The position numbers were made by a program, and so were the translations under genes. Source: Kitasatospora sp. NBC_01266 (GTDB taxonomy: Bacteria; Actinomycetota; Actinomycetes; Streptomycetales; Streptomycetaceae). From it: DNA of 64,000 nucleotides. Shown here piece by piece: positions 25,062 through 39,770 of this stretch; positions within the stretch are counted from its first letter, which is position 1; each line of letters begins with the position of its first letter. The notes beneath the pieces were generated by a model. It was not told the origin of the DNA. It did not search any database and was given only the letters and a program-made list of their open reading frames with translations. The DNA is taken from contig NZ_CP108458.1 of assembly GCF_036242395.1 (NCBI RefSeq), forward strand, positions 4,650,001 through 4,714,000, given 5' to 3'.

Positions 25062-26453
25062 TTGCGTGAACCAGGTCACACCGATTCGAGCGGGGGTGGC
25101 ACCATCCGGATCCTGATCGTGGGCGGCGGTTGCGCGGGGCTGACCACGGCCCATCGGCTCCAGCGGGAACTCCAGCAGGAGTTGCGGGCCGGACGCGCGG
25201 AAATCACCGTGGTTGAAGCCGCACCTTACCTGACATACCGTCCGCTGCTGGCCGAAGTGGCGGCAGGCTCGATCGATCCGCGGCACGTCGTGGTGCCGCT
25301 GCGCCGCGCGCTGCCGGACTGCCGGGTGCTCACCGCCCGGATCACCCGGATCGACCACGCCCGCCGACTCGCCTGGCTCGCCCCGAGCGGCGGGGTGGAA
25401 GTCGAACTCGGGTACGACGAACTCGTTCTGACGGCGGGTTCGGTCTCCCGCACCCGGCCGATCCCGGGCCTGGCCGAGCACGGCCTCGGGTTCGAGACGG
25501 TCGGCGAGGCGGTCTCGCTGCGCAACCACGTGCTCGACCAGCTCGACCTGGCCTCCTCCACCCGCGACCCCGAACTCCGCGACGCCGCGCTGACCTTCGT
25601 CTTCGTCGGGGCCGGCTACGGCGGTGTCGGGGCGCTCGCCGAACTGGAGGACATGGCCCGGCAGGCGCTGCGCGGCTACCCCAACATCCAGCCCGGCGAC
25701 CTGCGCTGGGTGCTGGTCGAGGCCGGGGACCGGGTGCTCGCCGAGGCCGACCCGGCGCTCGCCGAGCACGCGCTGGCCCAACTGCGCGAACGGAACGTGG
25801 ACATCCGCCTCGGGACCACGCTCGACTCCGCCCAGGACCGGATGATGGCGCTCTCCGACGGCACCCGCTTCGCCGCGCGCACCCTGGTCTGGACGGCCGG
25901 GGTGCGCCCCGCGCCGGTGCTCGCCGCCACCGACCTGCCGCTCGACGCCGACGGCCGGGTGCGCTGCCTGGGCACCCTGCAGGCGGCCGGCGCCGACGGA
26001 GAGCTGCTGCCCGGCGCCTGGGCGGCCGGCGACTGCGCGGCGGTGCCGGGCCCCGGGAGCGCGGCCGACGGCGCGGACGGCCCGCCCACCGCGTGTCCGC
26101 CCAACGCGTGGCACGCGCTCGCCCAGGGCGAGCTGCTGGCGGAGAACCTGCTCGCGGTGGCCGCCGGGCAGCCGCCGACCCCGTACCGGCCCGAGCAGAC
26201 CTACGCCTCCGCCTCGCTCGGCCTGCACCGCGCGGTCGCCCACACCCGAAAGGGCAGTCTGACCGGCCGCCGCGCCTGGCTGCTGCACCGGGCCCGCACG
26301 CTGCGCGGCCTGCCCAGTTCCGACCGCCGGGTGCGGGTGCTGGCCGACTGGCTGCTCGGCGGGCTGTTCGCCCGGGAGGCGGTGTCGTTGGCCTCGGTGG
26401 AACACCCGCGCGCCGAGTTCGAGGCGGCCGCCGGGAACCCGCCGGAGGGCTGA
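25062..26453 (+). CDS. ndh: Type II NADH:quinone oxidoreductase-like flavoprotein
   Basis: About 463 residues if started at TTG 25062; GTG 25029 and ATG 24954 are in-frame alternatives and none has a convincing binding site. An FAD Rossmann motif ILIVGGGCAGLTTAHRL lies right at the start and a second, NAD-binding one (FVFVGAGYGGVGALAELEDMA) near residue 175. The closing flavin motif is GAWAAGDCAAVP, followed by CPPNAWHALAQGELLAENL. The C-terminal part (LLGGLFAREAVSLASVEHP) may dock to the membrane. The family oxidises NADH and reduces menaquinone without pumping protons. Divergent TetR gene may regulate it. Confidence 0.85.
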   Translation: MREPGHTDSSGGGTIRILIVGGGCAGLTTAHRLQRELQQELRAGRAEITVVEAAPYLTYRPLLAEVAAGSIDPRHVVVPLRRALPDCRVLTARITRIDHARRLAWLAPSGGVEVELGYDELVLTAGSVSRTRPIPGLAEHGLGFETVGEAVSLRNHVLDQLDLASSTRDPELRDAALTFVFVGAGYGGVGALAELEDMARQALRGYPNIQPGDLRWVLVEAGDRVLAEADPALAEHALAQLRERNVDIRLGTTLDSAQDRMMALSDGTRFAARTLVWTAGVRPAPVLAATDLPLDADGRVRCLGTLQAAGADGELLPGAWAAGDCAAVPGPGSAADGADGPPTACPPNAWHALAQGELLAENLLAVAAGQPPTPYRPEQTYASASLGLHRAVAHTRKGSLTGRRAWLLHRARTLRGLPSSDRRVRVLADWLLGGLFAREAVSLASVEHPRAEFEAAAGNPPEG

Positions 26454-26548
26454 CCGGGCACCGCCGCCCACAGGGTCGGCGCCGGGCCCTACAACACGAC
26501 CAACACACGTACGACTTCCGGAACCGCACCTTCACCTGACAGGATCTG

Positions 26549-26565
26549 CGTGACACCCCGTCACG
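26549..26565. promoter_or_regulatory. Palindrome upstream of the PP2C phosphatase gene
   Basis: CGTGAC at 26549-26554 and GTCACG at 26560-26565 form a perfect inverted repeat with a 5-base centre, 64 bases before the phosphatase start. Size suits a dimeric regulator. No regulator can be named. Confidence 0.35.
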
Positions 26566-26628
26566 GCCAGTGCAAACATCAGTACGAACTGTGACGAATA
26601 CCTGCGATCCGAGGAAAGCGACAGTCGG

Positions 26629-27945
26629 TTGAACCTCATGCGCTGGAGTGCGCGGCTCACCGGGGCCCCTTGGCGTGTCGCCGCCCCCGCACCGGAGGAC
26701 CCGGTCGCGCTGCCCGGCCCGCGCGACCCGCTCGGCAGCGCCGCCGGCGGCCTGCTCGGGCCCGACCAGCTGCTCGACCTGCACGAGCTCTACGACCTGC
26801 GCGACGTGCTCGGCCGACTGCCCGCACCTGTCGTCATCACCTACGGCTCGCGCCACCGCGTCGGCTACGCCAACGACGCCTACCGCGAGCTCTTCGGCCA
26901 CCGCGCCCCCGGCCAGCCCGCCGAGGAGGCCATGCCCGAGTTCGCGGAACTGGGCCTGCTCCCGCTGCTCGACCAGGTGCTGCGCAGTGGCCGCGCCCGC
27001 AGTGTGAAGGCTCGCAGCATCGCCGACCCGGCCGGCCTGGTCAGCCGGACCCGCTGCTTCAACGTCTCCTGCGTCCCGCTGCGCTCCAACGAGCGGACCG
27101 CCGCCGCCCGCGACGGCCAGCCGCCCCCGGCCGTCGGTGTGCTGATCTACGCCGCCGAGGTCACCGACCAGGTCGCCGTCGCCGCCCGGCTGCGCGACTC
27201 CGAACGCCGCCAGCGCGAGGCCGCCGTCACCCTGCAGCGCAGCCTGCTGCCGCAGAAGCTCGAACAGCCCGCCGACCTGCGGGTCGCCGCCACCTACCAG
27301 CCCGGCGGCGCCGACGCTGCGGTCGGCGGCGACTGGTACGACGTGATCCCGCTGCGCGGCGGCCGCACCGCGCTGGTGATCGGCGACGTGATGGGGCGCG
27401 GTCTGCGGGCGGCGGCCGTGATGGGCCAGCTGCGCACCGCTGTGCGCGCCTACGCCCGCCTCGACCTGCCACCGCACCAGGTGATGGGCCTGCTCGACGG
27501 CATCGCCATGGAGATCGACGCCAACCAGATCGCCACCTGCGTCTACGCCGTCTACGACCCTCCCGCCGGCACCCTCACCTACGCCTCGGCCGGACACCTC
27601 CCACTGATGCTGCGCGGCCCCGACGGCACAGTGCTGCAGGGCGAGCAGCAGAACGGCCCGCCCCTGGGCACCGGCGGCGGCTCGCACAGCTCCCACTCGC
27701 TGCGCCTGCTGCCCGGCACCACCGGCGTCCTCTACACCGACGGCCTGGTCGAACGCCGCGACCAGGACATCGACGAGGGCCTCGGCCTGCTCGCCCACAC
27801 CCTGGCCGGCGCGATCGGCTCCCCCGACGTGGTCTGCGCCCGCCTGCTGCGCGCGATGGGCGTGACGGCGGAGCACGACGACGACGTGGCGGTGCTCGCC
27901 TTCCAGCTGCCGCACCAGGTTGACTCAGGGCCCACAGAGGTCTAG
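26629..27945 (+). CDS. PAS-PP2C (SpoIIE/RsbU-type) serine phosphatase
   Basis: 438 residues from TTG 26629 (GAGGAAAG about 13 bases upstream; ATG 26638 is an alternative). Residues ~55-185 form a PAS sensor (LGRLPAPVVITYGSRHRVGYANDAYRELFGHR). A short linker RLRDSERRQREAAVTLQRSLLP leads into a PP2C-like domain with its metal-binding motifs GGDWYDVIPL, VIGDVMGRGL and a late DDDVAVLAF. These enzymes dephosphorylate anti-anti-sigma proteins and so switch sigma factors on stress signals. It stands alone, without anti-sigma kinase or antagonist genes beside it. Confidence 0.88.
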   Translation: MNLMRWSARLTGAPWRVAAPAPEDPVALPGPRDPLGSAAGGLLGPDQLLDLHELYDLRDVLGRLPAPVVITYGSRHRVGYANDAYRELFGHRAPGQPAEEAMPEFAELGLLPLLDQVLRSGRARSVKARSIADPAGLVSRTRCFNVSCVPLRSNERTAAARDGQPPPAVGVLIYAAEVTDQVAVAARLRDSERRQREAAVTLQRSLLPQKLEQPADLRVAATYQPGGADAAVGGDWYDVIPLRGGRTALVIGDVMGRGLRAAAVMGQLRTAVRAYARLDLPPHQVMGLLDGIAMEIDANQIATCVYAVYDPPAGTLTYASAGHLPLMLRGPDGTVLQGEQQNGPPLGTGGGSHSSHSLRLLPGTTGVLYTDGLVERRDQDIDEGLGLLAHTLAGAIGSPDVVCARLLRAMGVTAEHDDDVAVLAFQLPHQVDSGPTEV

Positions 27946-28545
27946 TGTTCTTCGAGCTGCCTGTCAGGGAGCACCGGACGTTCACTTCTGTGCGGACGGA
28001 CCCGAGCGCAGCCACTCTCTCGAAACACCACTCTCAGCAAGATCGTCGATCGCTGACGTGTCGCTTTTTGCACACTTCTGCGATGGGCTTGTTTTGCTGT
28101 GCCGGTAATTCGGTGAGTGCGGCCGGATTCGCTTTTCGGAGCGGAACTGGGCTAAAGTTCAACACGTCGGACGGGCCGTCAGGTCCGGTACGGCGAAGGC
28201 CTCCTGGAGGCCGAAGCGGTGCGGAAGACCTGGTAAGGTTGGAAACACCGAGAGCGAGTCGGGAAACGCCGAGAGGCGGGTCTGATAAGCTCGAAGAGAA
28301 GAAAGAACGAAGCGCCCGGAGAGCTTGCGAGAGCGGCTTGAAGGAAGCGTCCGTTCCTTGAGAACTCAACAGCGTGCCAAAAGTCAACGCCAGATATGTT
28401 GACATCCCCGGCCTCGATCGTTTGATCGGGGTTGGAGATTCCTTTTGAAGTAAAACACTGGCGAGGACGCAGTGCACGAGGTCACCCTATTCCGGTGGTT
28501 GTCGTGCCGCTCAACGCGGGTGTCGACCCGATTACGGGAAAACAT
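27946..28545 (+). promoter_or_regulatory. rRNA promoter and leader region
   Basis: About 600 bases without a gene before 16S. Several -10-like boxes in the streptomycete rrn style are visible: TAAAGT (28153-28158), TAAGGT (28234-28239) and TAAGCT (28286-28291), the latter two followed by GGAAACACC-like or CTCGAAGAG start-site text. Further on, GTTGACATCCCCGG and a CGATC-loop-GATCG hairpin (about 28400-28435) mark the antitermination/processing leader. Multiple tandem promoters are normal for these operons. Confidence 0.6.
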
Positions 28546-33458
<4,913 letters not shown>

Positions 33459-33539
33459 AGTTGCTCGCGTCCACTGTGTTGTTCTGAAACAACGACCCCA
33501 CGCCAGGTCACGGTGTGGTGCGGTTGACAGTTTCATAGT

Positions 33540-33658
33540 GTTTCGGTGGTCATAGCGTGAGGGAAACGCCCGGTTACATTCCGAACCCGGAAGCTAAGCC
33601 TCATAGCGCCGATGGTACTGCAGGGGGGACCCTGTGGGAGAGTAGGACGCCGCCGAAC
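33540..33658 (+). rRNA. rrf: 5S ribosomal RNA
   Basis: About 119 bases, from GTTTCGGTGGTCATAGCG to GACGCCGCCGAAC, with paired ends and the internal CGAACCCGGAAGCTAAG motif. It follows 23S after about 80 bases. Confidence 0.95.
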
Positions 33659-33667
33659 AATTCTTCT

Positions 33668-33707
33668 AGAAAAGCCCCCCAACCGGGAACGGATGGGGGG
33701 CTTTTCT
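33668..33707. terminator. Bidirectional terminator of the rRNA operon
   Basis: A perfect 13-bp stem AGAAAAGCCCCCC/GGGGGGCTTTTCT (33668-33680 with 33695-33707). Reading rightward it ends in TTTTCT; reading leftward the complementary AAAA/TTTT serves the convergent Nudix gene. It lies 10 bases after 5S. Confidence 0.9.
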
Positions 33708-33738
33708 GCGTTTCCGGACAATATTCACCGCACCGTAT

Positions 33739-34209
33739 TCACCGCACGATCCGCCCCAGGGCCGGCCGCTCCCGGTAGAGCGCGATGGCGATGTCCACCA
33801 GCGGGACCCGGGGCAGGCCCTCGACCTCGGCGAGGGGAATCCAGCGGGCCAGATCGGTCGAGCCGGCCGTCTCGTTCCGCAGCTCGCCGCCGGCGATCCG
33901 GCCCTGGTAGATGATCCGCAGTCCCTGGAAGTCACGCGGCGACGGGCCGTTCACCGGGTCCGGCGGATAGATCACGTGGTGCGAGTCGACGCCGAGCAGC
34001 CGCTCCAGCTCGACCAGGTAGCCGGTCTCCTCCTCGACCTCGCGGATCGCCGCGTCGTACGGGTCCTCGCCGTGGTCCAACCCGCCGCCGGGCACGGTCC
34101 ACAGGCGCTCGCCCTCGTGGGACACCCAGCGCGCGAGCAGGATCCGCTCGTCCTCGACGCAGACCGCGTAGGCCGCAGGACGGACTCTTCGTATGGCATC
34201 TGATGGCAT
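33739..34209 (-). CDS. Nudix hydrolase
   Basis: 156 residues from ATG 34209; the longer open frame further upstream is antisense to mshD and not coding. The Nudix box is complete: GGGLDHGEDPYDAAIREVEEETGY (G-x5-E-x7-RE-(I/L/V)-x2-E-x-G-(I/L/V), residues ~43-66). The N-terminus VRPAAYAVCVEDERILLARWV and the WTVPGG strand are typical of MutT-like enzymes that cleave nucleoside diphosphate derivatives. Substrate cannot be named. It is convergent with the rRNA operon and divergent from mshD with only 24 bases between starts. Confidence 0.88.
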   Translation of the reverse strand: MPSDAIRRVRPAAYAVCVEDERILLARWVSHEGERLWTVPGGGLDHGEDPYDAAIREVEEETGYLVELERLLGVDSHHVIYPPDPVNGPSPRDFQGLRIIYQGRIAGGELRNETAGSTDLARWIPLAEVEGLPRVPLVDIAIALYRERPALGRIVR

Positions 34210-34233
34210 GTGAGAAAGCGTAGGGTCCGAGGT

Positions 34234-35184
34234 ATGGAGACCGCCACGAACATCACCTCCGCTGACACCCTCACCGCCGAGCAGCTCGCCGCCGTGCAGG
34301 CCGTCCTGCGGGCCGCCGCTGACACGGACGCGCGGGAGGCCGTTTCCGAGGCCGGCCGGCTCAGGCTGCGGGTGGCCGACCCGCGTCCGGGGGTCCGGCA
34401 CCTGGTGCTGACCGCCGCCGGTGCGCCGGCCGGATACGCGCAGCTCGAGCTCGGGCAGGACGCCTCGCCCGCCACCGTCGAGTTCGCCGTCCTCCCCGAC
34501 CTGCGGGGGCAGGGCCTGGGCGGACAGCTGGCCGGGGCGGTCCTCGCGGAGGCCGGCTCCGAGCGGGCCGTCGACTTCTGGGCCCACGGTGGCCACCCCG
34601 CCGCCCGCCGGCTCGCCGAGCGCTTCGGCGCCGGCCTGGTCCGCGAGCTGCGGCAGATGCGCCGCACCGCGCCGGCCCCGGCCGAGGTCCCGTTCCCCGA
34701 GGGGGTCACGCTGCGGACCTTCCGTCCCGGCGCGGACGACGAGGCCTGGCTGCGGCTCAACGCGCTCGCCTTCGCCCACCACCCCGAGCAGGGCTCGTGG
34801 ACCGCGCGCGATCTGGCCGAGCGGATCGCCGAACCGTGGTTCGACCCGAACGGCTTCTTCCTCGCGGTGCGCGGCGCGGGCACCGCCGAGGAGCGCGTGG
34901 TCGGCTTCCACTGGACCAAGGTGCACCCGGCGACCGCCACCGAGCCCGAGCTGGGCGAGGTCTACGTGGTCGGGGTGGACCCGGCCGAGCAGGGCAACGG
35001 CCTGGGCCGGGCGCTGACGGCGGCCGGCCTGCGGCACCTGGCCGAGGACCGCGGCCTGCCCACCGTCCTGCTCTACGTCGACGCCGACAACACGGCCGCC
35101 GTCCGGGTCTACGAGCGCGTCGGTTTCACCGTTCACGAGGTAGACCTGATGTATCGGGTCACCGAAGGCAAGCCGGTGCGGTAG
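34234..35184 (+). CDS. mshD: Mycothiol synthase
   Basis: 316 residues with two GNAT acetyltransferase domains. The second, active one has acetyl-CoA loop VYVVGVDPAEQGNGLGRALTAAGL and LLYVDADNTAAVRVYERVGF; the first has FAVLPDLRGQGLGGQLAGAVL. This double-GNAT size and the TLRTFRPGADDEAWLRLNALAFAHHPEQG entry to domain two are those of MshD, which acetylates Cys-GlcN-Ins, the last step of mycothiol synthesis. ATG 34234 has CGAGGT close upstream. A strong hairpin follows the stop. Confidence 0.9.
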   Translation: METATNITSADTLTAEQLAAVQAVLRAAADTDAREAVSEAGRLRLRVADPRPGVRHLVLTAAGAPAGYAQLELGQDASPATVEFAVLPDLRGQGLGGQLAGAVLAEAGSERAVDFWAHGGHPAARRLAERFGAGLVRELRQMRRTAPAPAEVPFPEGVTLRTFRPGADDEAWLRLNALAFAHHPEQGSWTARDLAERIAEPWFDPNGFFLAVRGAGTAEERVVGFHWTKVHPATATEPELGEVYVVGVDPAEQGNGLGRALTAAGLRHLAEDRGLPTVLLYVDADNTAAVRVYERVGFTVHEVDLMYRVTEGKPVR

Positions 35185-35187
35185 CGG

Positions 35188-35230
35188 ACCGCATGGCCGA
35201 CCGCCTCAGCTTTCCTCCTGGCCATGCGGT
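35188..35230 (+). terminator. Probable mshD terminator
   Basis: ACCGCATGGCC (35188-35198) and GGCCATGCGGT (35220-35230) are exact 11-base complements with a 21-base loop, starting four bases after the mshD stop. The 200 bases from here to ppk contain no gene. Confidence 0.7.
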
Positions 35231-35433
35231 GTTTACCGTGGATTCAATTGCCGCCGCGAAGATCACAGGATGACGTCCGTAGTGTCTCGCTCCCGCAGCT
35301 TGGGCCACACCGCCGGGGCCGGTCGGCTAACGACCGCCCCGCGCGGTCGGCTACGTGCGCTGTGCCCGGTGGACGCGGCAGCCGCCGGGCCGACCAGACG
35401 CCCGGACGTCGACCGCTGGAGGAGCTGGAACCC

Positions 35434-37674
35434 ATGACCGTCCCCCGCCCGGTCGCGGCCAAAGAGCCCGAAGCGTCCGACTCGTCAGGAGCCCCCACGA
35501 TGCCCGAGTCCCCAGGTGTGCCGACCCCGTCCCGCCTGACCAAGGCGCTCGGGGTGGCCCTCGACCAGTTCCCCGACGCCGCCGGCGCCGACGAACTGGA
35601 CGAGCTGCCGCAGGGGCGTTTCCTGGACCGGGAGCGCAGCTGGCTGGCCTTCAACGAGCGGGTGCTGGAACTCGCGGAGGACCCGGAGATCCCGCTGCTG
35701 GAGCGGGCCAAGTTCCTGGCGATCTTCGCGAGCAACCTGGACGAGTTCTTCATGGTCCGGGTGGCCGGCCTGAAGCGCCGGATCGCCACCGGGGTGGCCC
35801 AGCGCAGTGCCTCGGGCCTGCAGCCGCGCGAGGTGCTGGACCTGATCTGGACCAGGTCGCGCGAGCTGATGGCGCGGCACGCCGCCGCCTTCCAGCAGGA
35901 CGTGCTGCCGGACCTGGCGGCCGAGGGCATCGAGGTGGTCCGCTGGGCCGAGCTGACCGAGAAGGAGCAGGCCCGGCTGCACACGCTGTTCCGGGCGCAG
36001 ATCTTCCCGGTGCTGACGCCGCTGGCCGTGGACCCGGCGCACCCGTTCCCGTACATATCGGGCCTGAGCCTGAACCTGGCGGTGGTGGTGCGCAACCCGG
36101 TCTCGGGCCACAAGCACTTCGCCCGGGTGAAGGTCCCGCAGTCGCTGATGCGCTTCCTGGAGGCCTCGCCCCAGCGGTACGTGCCGCTGGAGGACGTGAT
36201 GGGCGCCCACCTGGAGGAGCTGTTCCCCGGCATGGAGGTGCTGGCGCACCACGCCTTCCGGGTGACCCGCAACGAGGATCTCGAGGTGGAGGAGGACGAC
36301 ACCGAGAACATCCTCAAGGCGCTGGAGAAGGAGCTGATGCGCCGCCGCTTCGGCCCGCCGGTGCGCCTCGAGGTGGAGGAGTCGATCGACCCCTACATCC
36401 TCGACCTGCTGGTGCGCGAGCTGAACATCACCGAGGCCGAGGTGTTCCCGCTGCCGGGGCCGCTCGACCTGACCGGGCTGTTCGGGATCGCGGACCAGGA
36501 CCGCCCGGAGCTGAAGTACTCCAAGTTCGTGGCCGGCACCGCGCGCGGGCTGACCGACGTCGAGTCGGCCTCGCAGCCGGACATCTTCGCCGCGATGCGC
36601 GAGCGCGACGTGCTGCTGCACCACCCGTACGACAGCTTCTCCACCTCGGTGCAGGCCTTCCTGGAGCAGGCCGCGGCCGATCCGCACGTGCTGGCGATCA
36701 AGCAGACGCTCTACCGCACCTCGGGCGACTCGCCGATCGTGGACGCGTTGATCGACGCGGCCGAGTCCGGCAAGCAGGTGCTGGTGCTGGTGGAGATCAA
36801 GGCGCGCTTCGACGAGCAGGCCAACATCAAGTGGGCCCGCAAGCTGGAGGAGGCGGGCTGCCATGTGGTGTACGGGCTGATCGGCCTGAAGACGCACTGC
36901 AAGCTCTCGCTGGTGGTGCGGCAGGAGGGCGAGACGCTGCGCCGCTACGCGCACGTCGGCACCGGCAACTACCACCCGAAGACGGCCCGGCTCTACGAGG
37001 ACCTGGGCCTGCTGACGGCGGACCCGCAGGTCGGCGCCGACCTGTCGGACCTCTTCAACCGGCTCTCGGGCTACTCGCGCCGCGAGTCCTACCGCCGGCT
37101 GCTGACCGCGCCGCGCGGGCTGCGGGACGGGCTGATCGCCCGGATCCAGAACGAGATCGCCAACCACCGCGCGGGCCTGCCGGCCTACGTGAAGCTGAAG
37201 GTGAACTCGATCGTCGACGAGCAGGTGATCGACACGCTCTACCGGGCCGCGCAGGCCGGGGTGCCGGTGGACGTCTGGGTGCGCGGGATCTGCGCGATCC
37301 GCCCCGGGGTGACCGGGCTCAGCGAGAACATCCGGGTGCGCAGCATCCTGGGACGGTTCCTGGAGCACTCCCGGATCTTCGTCTTCGGCAACGGCGGCGA
37401 TCCCGAAGTCTGGTTCGGCAGTGCGGATATGATGCACCGTAACCTGGATCGGCGGATCGAGGCGCTGGTCCGGGTGGCCGATCCGGCCCACCGGGCGGAG
37501 CTGTCCGGCCTGATCGACCTCGGCATGGCGGAGGACACCGCCTCCTGGCACCTGGGTCCGGACGGGACCTGGTCCCGGCGGAGCCATGATGCCGAGGGCC
37601 ACCGCCTGCGGGACATCCAGGAACTGCTCATCGACTCGCGCCAGCGTCGCCGGAGCGTCACCAGTTCGCTCTGA
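35434..37674 (+). CDS. ppk: Polyphosphate kinase 1
   Basis: 746 residues from ATG 35434, preceded by GGAGGAGCTGG. The first ~60 residues are a disordered actinobacterial extension, then [22 protein letters not shown] opens the N domain and [16 protein letters not shown] follows. The two catalytic histidine segments are present: [20 protein letters not shown] and [14 protein letters not shown]. The enzyme reversibly makes polyphosphate from ATP. It is followed by a CHAD protein and a Nudix enzyme and then the pst operon, forming a phosphate-storage neighbourhood. In Streptomyces ppk is PhoP-controlled; no convincing PHO box was found in its own upstream region here. Confidence 0.95.
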   Translation: MTVPRPVAAKEPEASDSSGAPTMPESPGVPTPSRLTKALGVALDQFPDAAGADELDELPQGRFLDRERSWLAFNERVLELAEDPEIPLLERAKFLAIFASNLDEFFMVRVAGLKRRIATGVAQRSASGLQPREVLDLIWTRSRELMARHAAAFQQDVLPDLAAEGIEVVRWAELTEKEQARLHTLFRAQIFPVLTPLAVDPAHPFPYISGLSLNLAVVVRNPVSGHKHFARVKVPQSLMRFLEASPQRYVPLEDVMGAHLEELFPGMEVLAHHAFRVTRNEDLEVEEDDTENILKALEKELMRRRFGPPVRLEVEESIDPYILDLLVRELNITEAEVFPLPGPLDLTGLFGIADQDRPELKYSKFVAGTARGLTDVESASQPDIFAAMRERDVLLHHPYDSFSTSVQAFLEQAAADPHVLAIKQTLYRTSGDSPIVDALIDAAESGKQVLVLVEIKARFDEQANIKWARKLEEAGCHVVYGLIGLKTHCKLSLVVRQEGETLRRYAHVGTGNYHPKTARLYEDLGLLTADPQVGADLSDLFNRLSGYSRRESYRRLLTAPRGLRDGLIARIQNEIANHRAGLPAYVKLKVNSIVDEQVIDTLYRAAQAGVPVDVWVRGICAIRPGVTGLSENIRVRSILGRFLEHSRIFVFGNGGDPEVWFGSADMMHRNLDRRIEALVRVADPAHRAELSGLIDLGMAEDTASWHLGPDGTWSRRSHDAEGHRLRDIQELLIDSRQRRRSVTSSL

Positions 37675-37734
37675 CCATCCGCCTGCTCCTGATCATCCGT
37701 CGCCTGCCCTGGGGGAACGGGGAGTACCCACGAC

Positions 37735-38823
37735 ATGACTGACGCGCCCATGACGGCTTCGGCATCCACCGCGACCGCCGGGGAGGTTCTCTCCCGCTAT
37801 CTCACCGAGCAGGCCGGCCTCTTCCTGCGCGCCCTGCCGCAGGCCGTGGGGGAGGCCGGGGCCCGCCCCGGTGCGCTGCCCTCACTGAACTCCACCGGCG
37901 GCAGCGCCGGGACCGGCGAGCTGCTGCGCGCGGTGCGGCGGGTCGGCGGTGCGCTGCACACCTTCGGCGCGCTCTTCGAGCCCGGCTGGGCGCACGAGTC
38001 GCGCACCGAACTGCGGTGGCTGCTGGGCCTGCTGGCGCAGGAGCCGGCGTTCCTGCGCAGATCGACCCGGCTGCTGTCGGCGCTCGACACGCTCAGCGCC
38101 ACCGGGCAGGGCGGCGAGCCGCGCGGTCCGGGGATGCTCGCCGGGCACCCGGGGGCGCCGAAGGCGCGGGCGCTGCTGGACCGGCAGCTGACCCTGGCCA
38201 GAACCCGGGCGCACAGCTCGGTGCTGCAGGAGCTGCGTTCTTCGCGGCTGCACGCACTGGCGGATCGGATGACCCTGCTGGTCGGCGAGGCGCCGTTGCA
38301 GGCGTCGGCGGGCGGCCGGGCCGGGGAGCTGCTGCCGGTCCAGGCGGCGGTGGCGTTCGGCGCGCTGGGGCAGCTGGTGCAGGGGCTGCCGCTGCACCGG
38401 GCGGCGACCGCGTACCAGGGGGATGCGCTGCACCGGCTCGGGGCGCCGGTCGGCGAGGCGTCGGTGCCCGCCCAGGGGCGGACGGCGGGGGACGCGGACG
38501 GGGCGCTGGCGGCGGATGACTCGCCGTGGCACCGGGTGCGGGTGCTGGTGAAGCGGGCGCGGTACGCCCTGGAGGTGTGCGGCCGGCCGGGGCTCGAGCT
38601 GGACGTGCTGGACCAGGTGCTGGACCGGCACCAGGAGGCGGCCGACGCGGCGGTGACGGTGGCGACGGCGGCGCGCACGCCGCGGATCACCCCGGCGACG
38701 GCGTACGTGCTGGGGGTGGTGCATGCTGATCAGCGATTGGAGGTCGAGGCGGCCAGGTACGCCTTCGGTCAGCAGTGGCCGACCCTCCCGCACCACGGAT
38801 GGCATGAATGGGCGAGCGCCTGA
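37735..38823 (+). CDS. CHAD-domain (polyphosphate-binding) protein
   Basis: 362 residues of helical sequence with the conserved basic pattern of CHAD domains: LLRAVRRVGGALHTFGALF, HESRTELRWLLGLL, HRVRVLVKRARYALEVCG. The lysines and arginines would line a groove for polyphosphate. It lies 60 bases after ppk, and CHAD proteins are known to bind polyphosphate granules. The length is due to a long Gly/Ala/Pro-rich middle region. GGGGAACGGGGAG precedes the ATG. Function beyond polyphosphate binding is unknown. Confidence 0.85.
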   Translation: MTDAPMTASASTATAGEVLSRYLTEQAGLFLRALPQAVGEAGARPGALPSLNSTGGSAGTGELLRAVRRVGGALHTFGALFEPGWAHESRTELRWLLGLLAQEPAFLRRSTRLLSALDTLSATGQGGEPRGPGMLAGHPGAPKARALLDRQLTLARTRAHSSVLQELRSSRLHALADRMTLLVGEAPLQASAGGRAGELLPVQAAVAFGALGQLVQGLPLHRAATAYQGDALHRLGAPVGEASVPAQGRTAGDADGALAADDSPWHRVRVLVKRARYALEVCGRPGLELDVLDQVLDRHQEAADAAVTVATAARTPRITPATAYVLGVVHADQRLEVEAARYAFGQQWPTLPHHGWHEWASA

Positions 38824-39476
38824 GGGCGGAGCGGCAGCCGGACCCCCGGACGGCGGCGGCATTCCAGGCCGCGTCAGGGCCGGACGAGTCGGGCGAGTCG
38901 GGCGAGTCGGCCGGGCCGGGCGGTTCGCTGGCCCGTCGGCAGCAGCGGGAGGCGAAGAAGCAGGGGCTGCGGACGGGGGCGGCGCGCACGGTGGCAGACA
39001 AGTCGGCAGCACACGAGTCGGTGGGGCACGGCTCGGCGGGCCGGGTCGGCACGGTGCTGGCGGCGGGGGCGGTGCTCTGGCTGCCGGGTGGGCCGCGGCG
39101 GGACGGCTCGGGGGAGCGCAAGCCGCGGATCGCGTTGATCCACCGGCCCAAGTACGACGACTGGAGCCTGCCGAAGGGCAAGTTGCGGGCGGGGGAGACA
39201 CCTTGGCAGGCGGCGCTGCGCGAGGTGGAGGAGGAGACCGGGATGGTCTGCCGGCTGCTGGCGCCGCTGCCCGCGCAGCACTACCTGGCGCAGGGGCGGC
39301 CCAAGGAGGTGCGGTACTGGGCGGCGGTGCCGGTGCGCGGGGAGTTCCGGCCGAACCGCGAGGTGGACCGGATGAAGTGGCTGAAGCCGGCCAAGGCGCG
39401 GGCCAAGCTGACCCATGCCCGGGACCGGGAGCTGATCGACGCGCTGCTCGTCCAGCTGGGGTGGCCGGCGCACTGA
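38808..39476 (+). CDS. Nudix hydrolase, MutT1-like
   Basis: 222 residues. It begins inside the CHAD gene (16-base overlap). The first ~75 residues are low complexity. The Nudix domain follows: IALIHRPKYDDWSLPKGKLRAGE, then PWQAALREVEEETGM completes the box. The WSLPKGK entry is typical of the MutT1 / diadenosine-polyphosphate branch. It ends with RDRELIDALLVQLGWP. No C-terminal phosphatase domain is present, unlike mycobacterial MutT1. Coupling to ppk-CHAD suggests a polyphosphate- or nucleotide-related substrate. Confidence 0.88.
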   Translation: MGERLRAERQPDPRTAAAFQAASGPDESGESGESAGPGGSLARRQQREAKKQGLRTGAARTVADKSAAHESVGHGSAGRVGTVLAAGAVLWLPGGPRRDGSGERKPRIALIHRPKYDDWSLPKGKLRAGETPWQAALREVEEETGMVCRLLAPLPAQHYLAQGRPKEVRYWAAVPVRGEFRPNREVDRMKWLKPAKARAKLTHARDRELIDALLVQLGWPAH

Positions 39477-39614
39477 GCGCTGCCGGTACGAACTCCCGTG
39501 CCCCCAGTGTTCGTTCCGGTGGCAGCTGGTGGTCAGCTGACCACGTGTCTTGGCCTTATCCTTACCGTGATGCAACCGTGATTACCAGCCGGTGTTTCCT
39601 GGCATCCGTCCGAG

Positions 39615-39636
39615 GTTCACTCTCCGTTCATTTGTG
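39615..39636 (+). promoter_or_regulatory. PHO box upstream of pstS
   Basis: Two adjacent 11-base direct repeats, GTTCACTCTCC (39615-39625) and GTTCATTTGTG (39626-39636), match the streptomycete PhoP direct-repeat unit. They lie about 135 bases before the pstS start, in the right orientation. PhoP-dependent induction at low phosphate is expected. Confidence 0.85.
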
Positions 39637-39770
39637 ACCGGCTGATGCGTCACCTGGTCCGCTTAGCTTCGGTCCTACCGGAGGGCCGGAGCGGCCCCGG
39701 ACCAACAGCAAGGCCCGCACATCCGATCGGTCGGACAGACGTGGGCTGTGCCAAAGAAAGGGACACCCCT

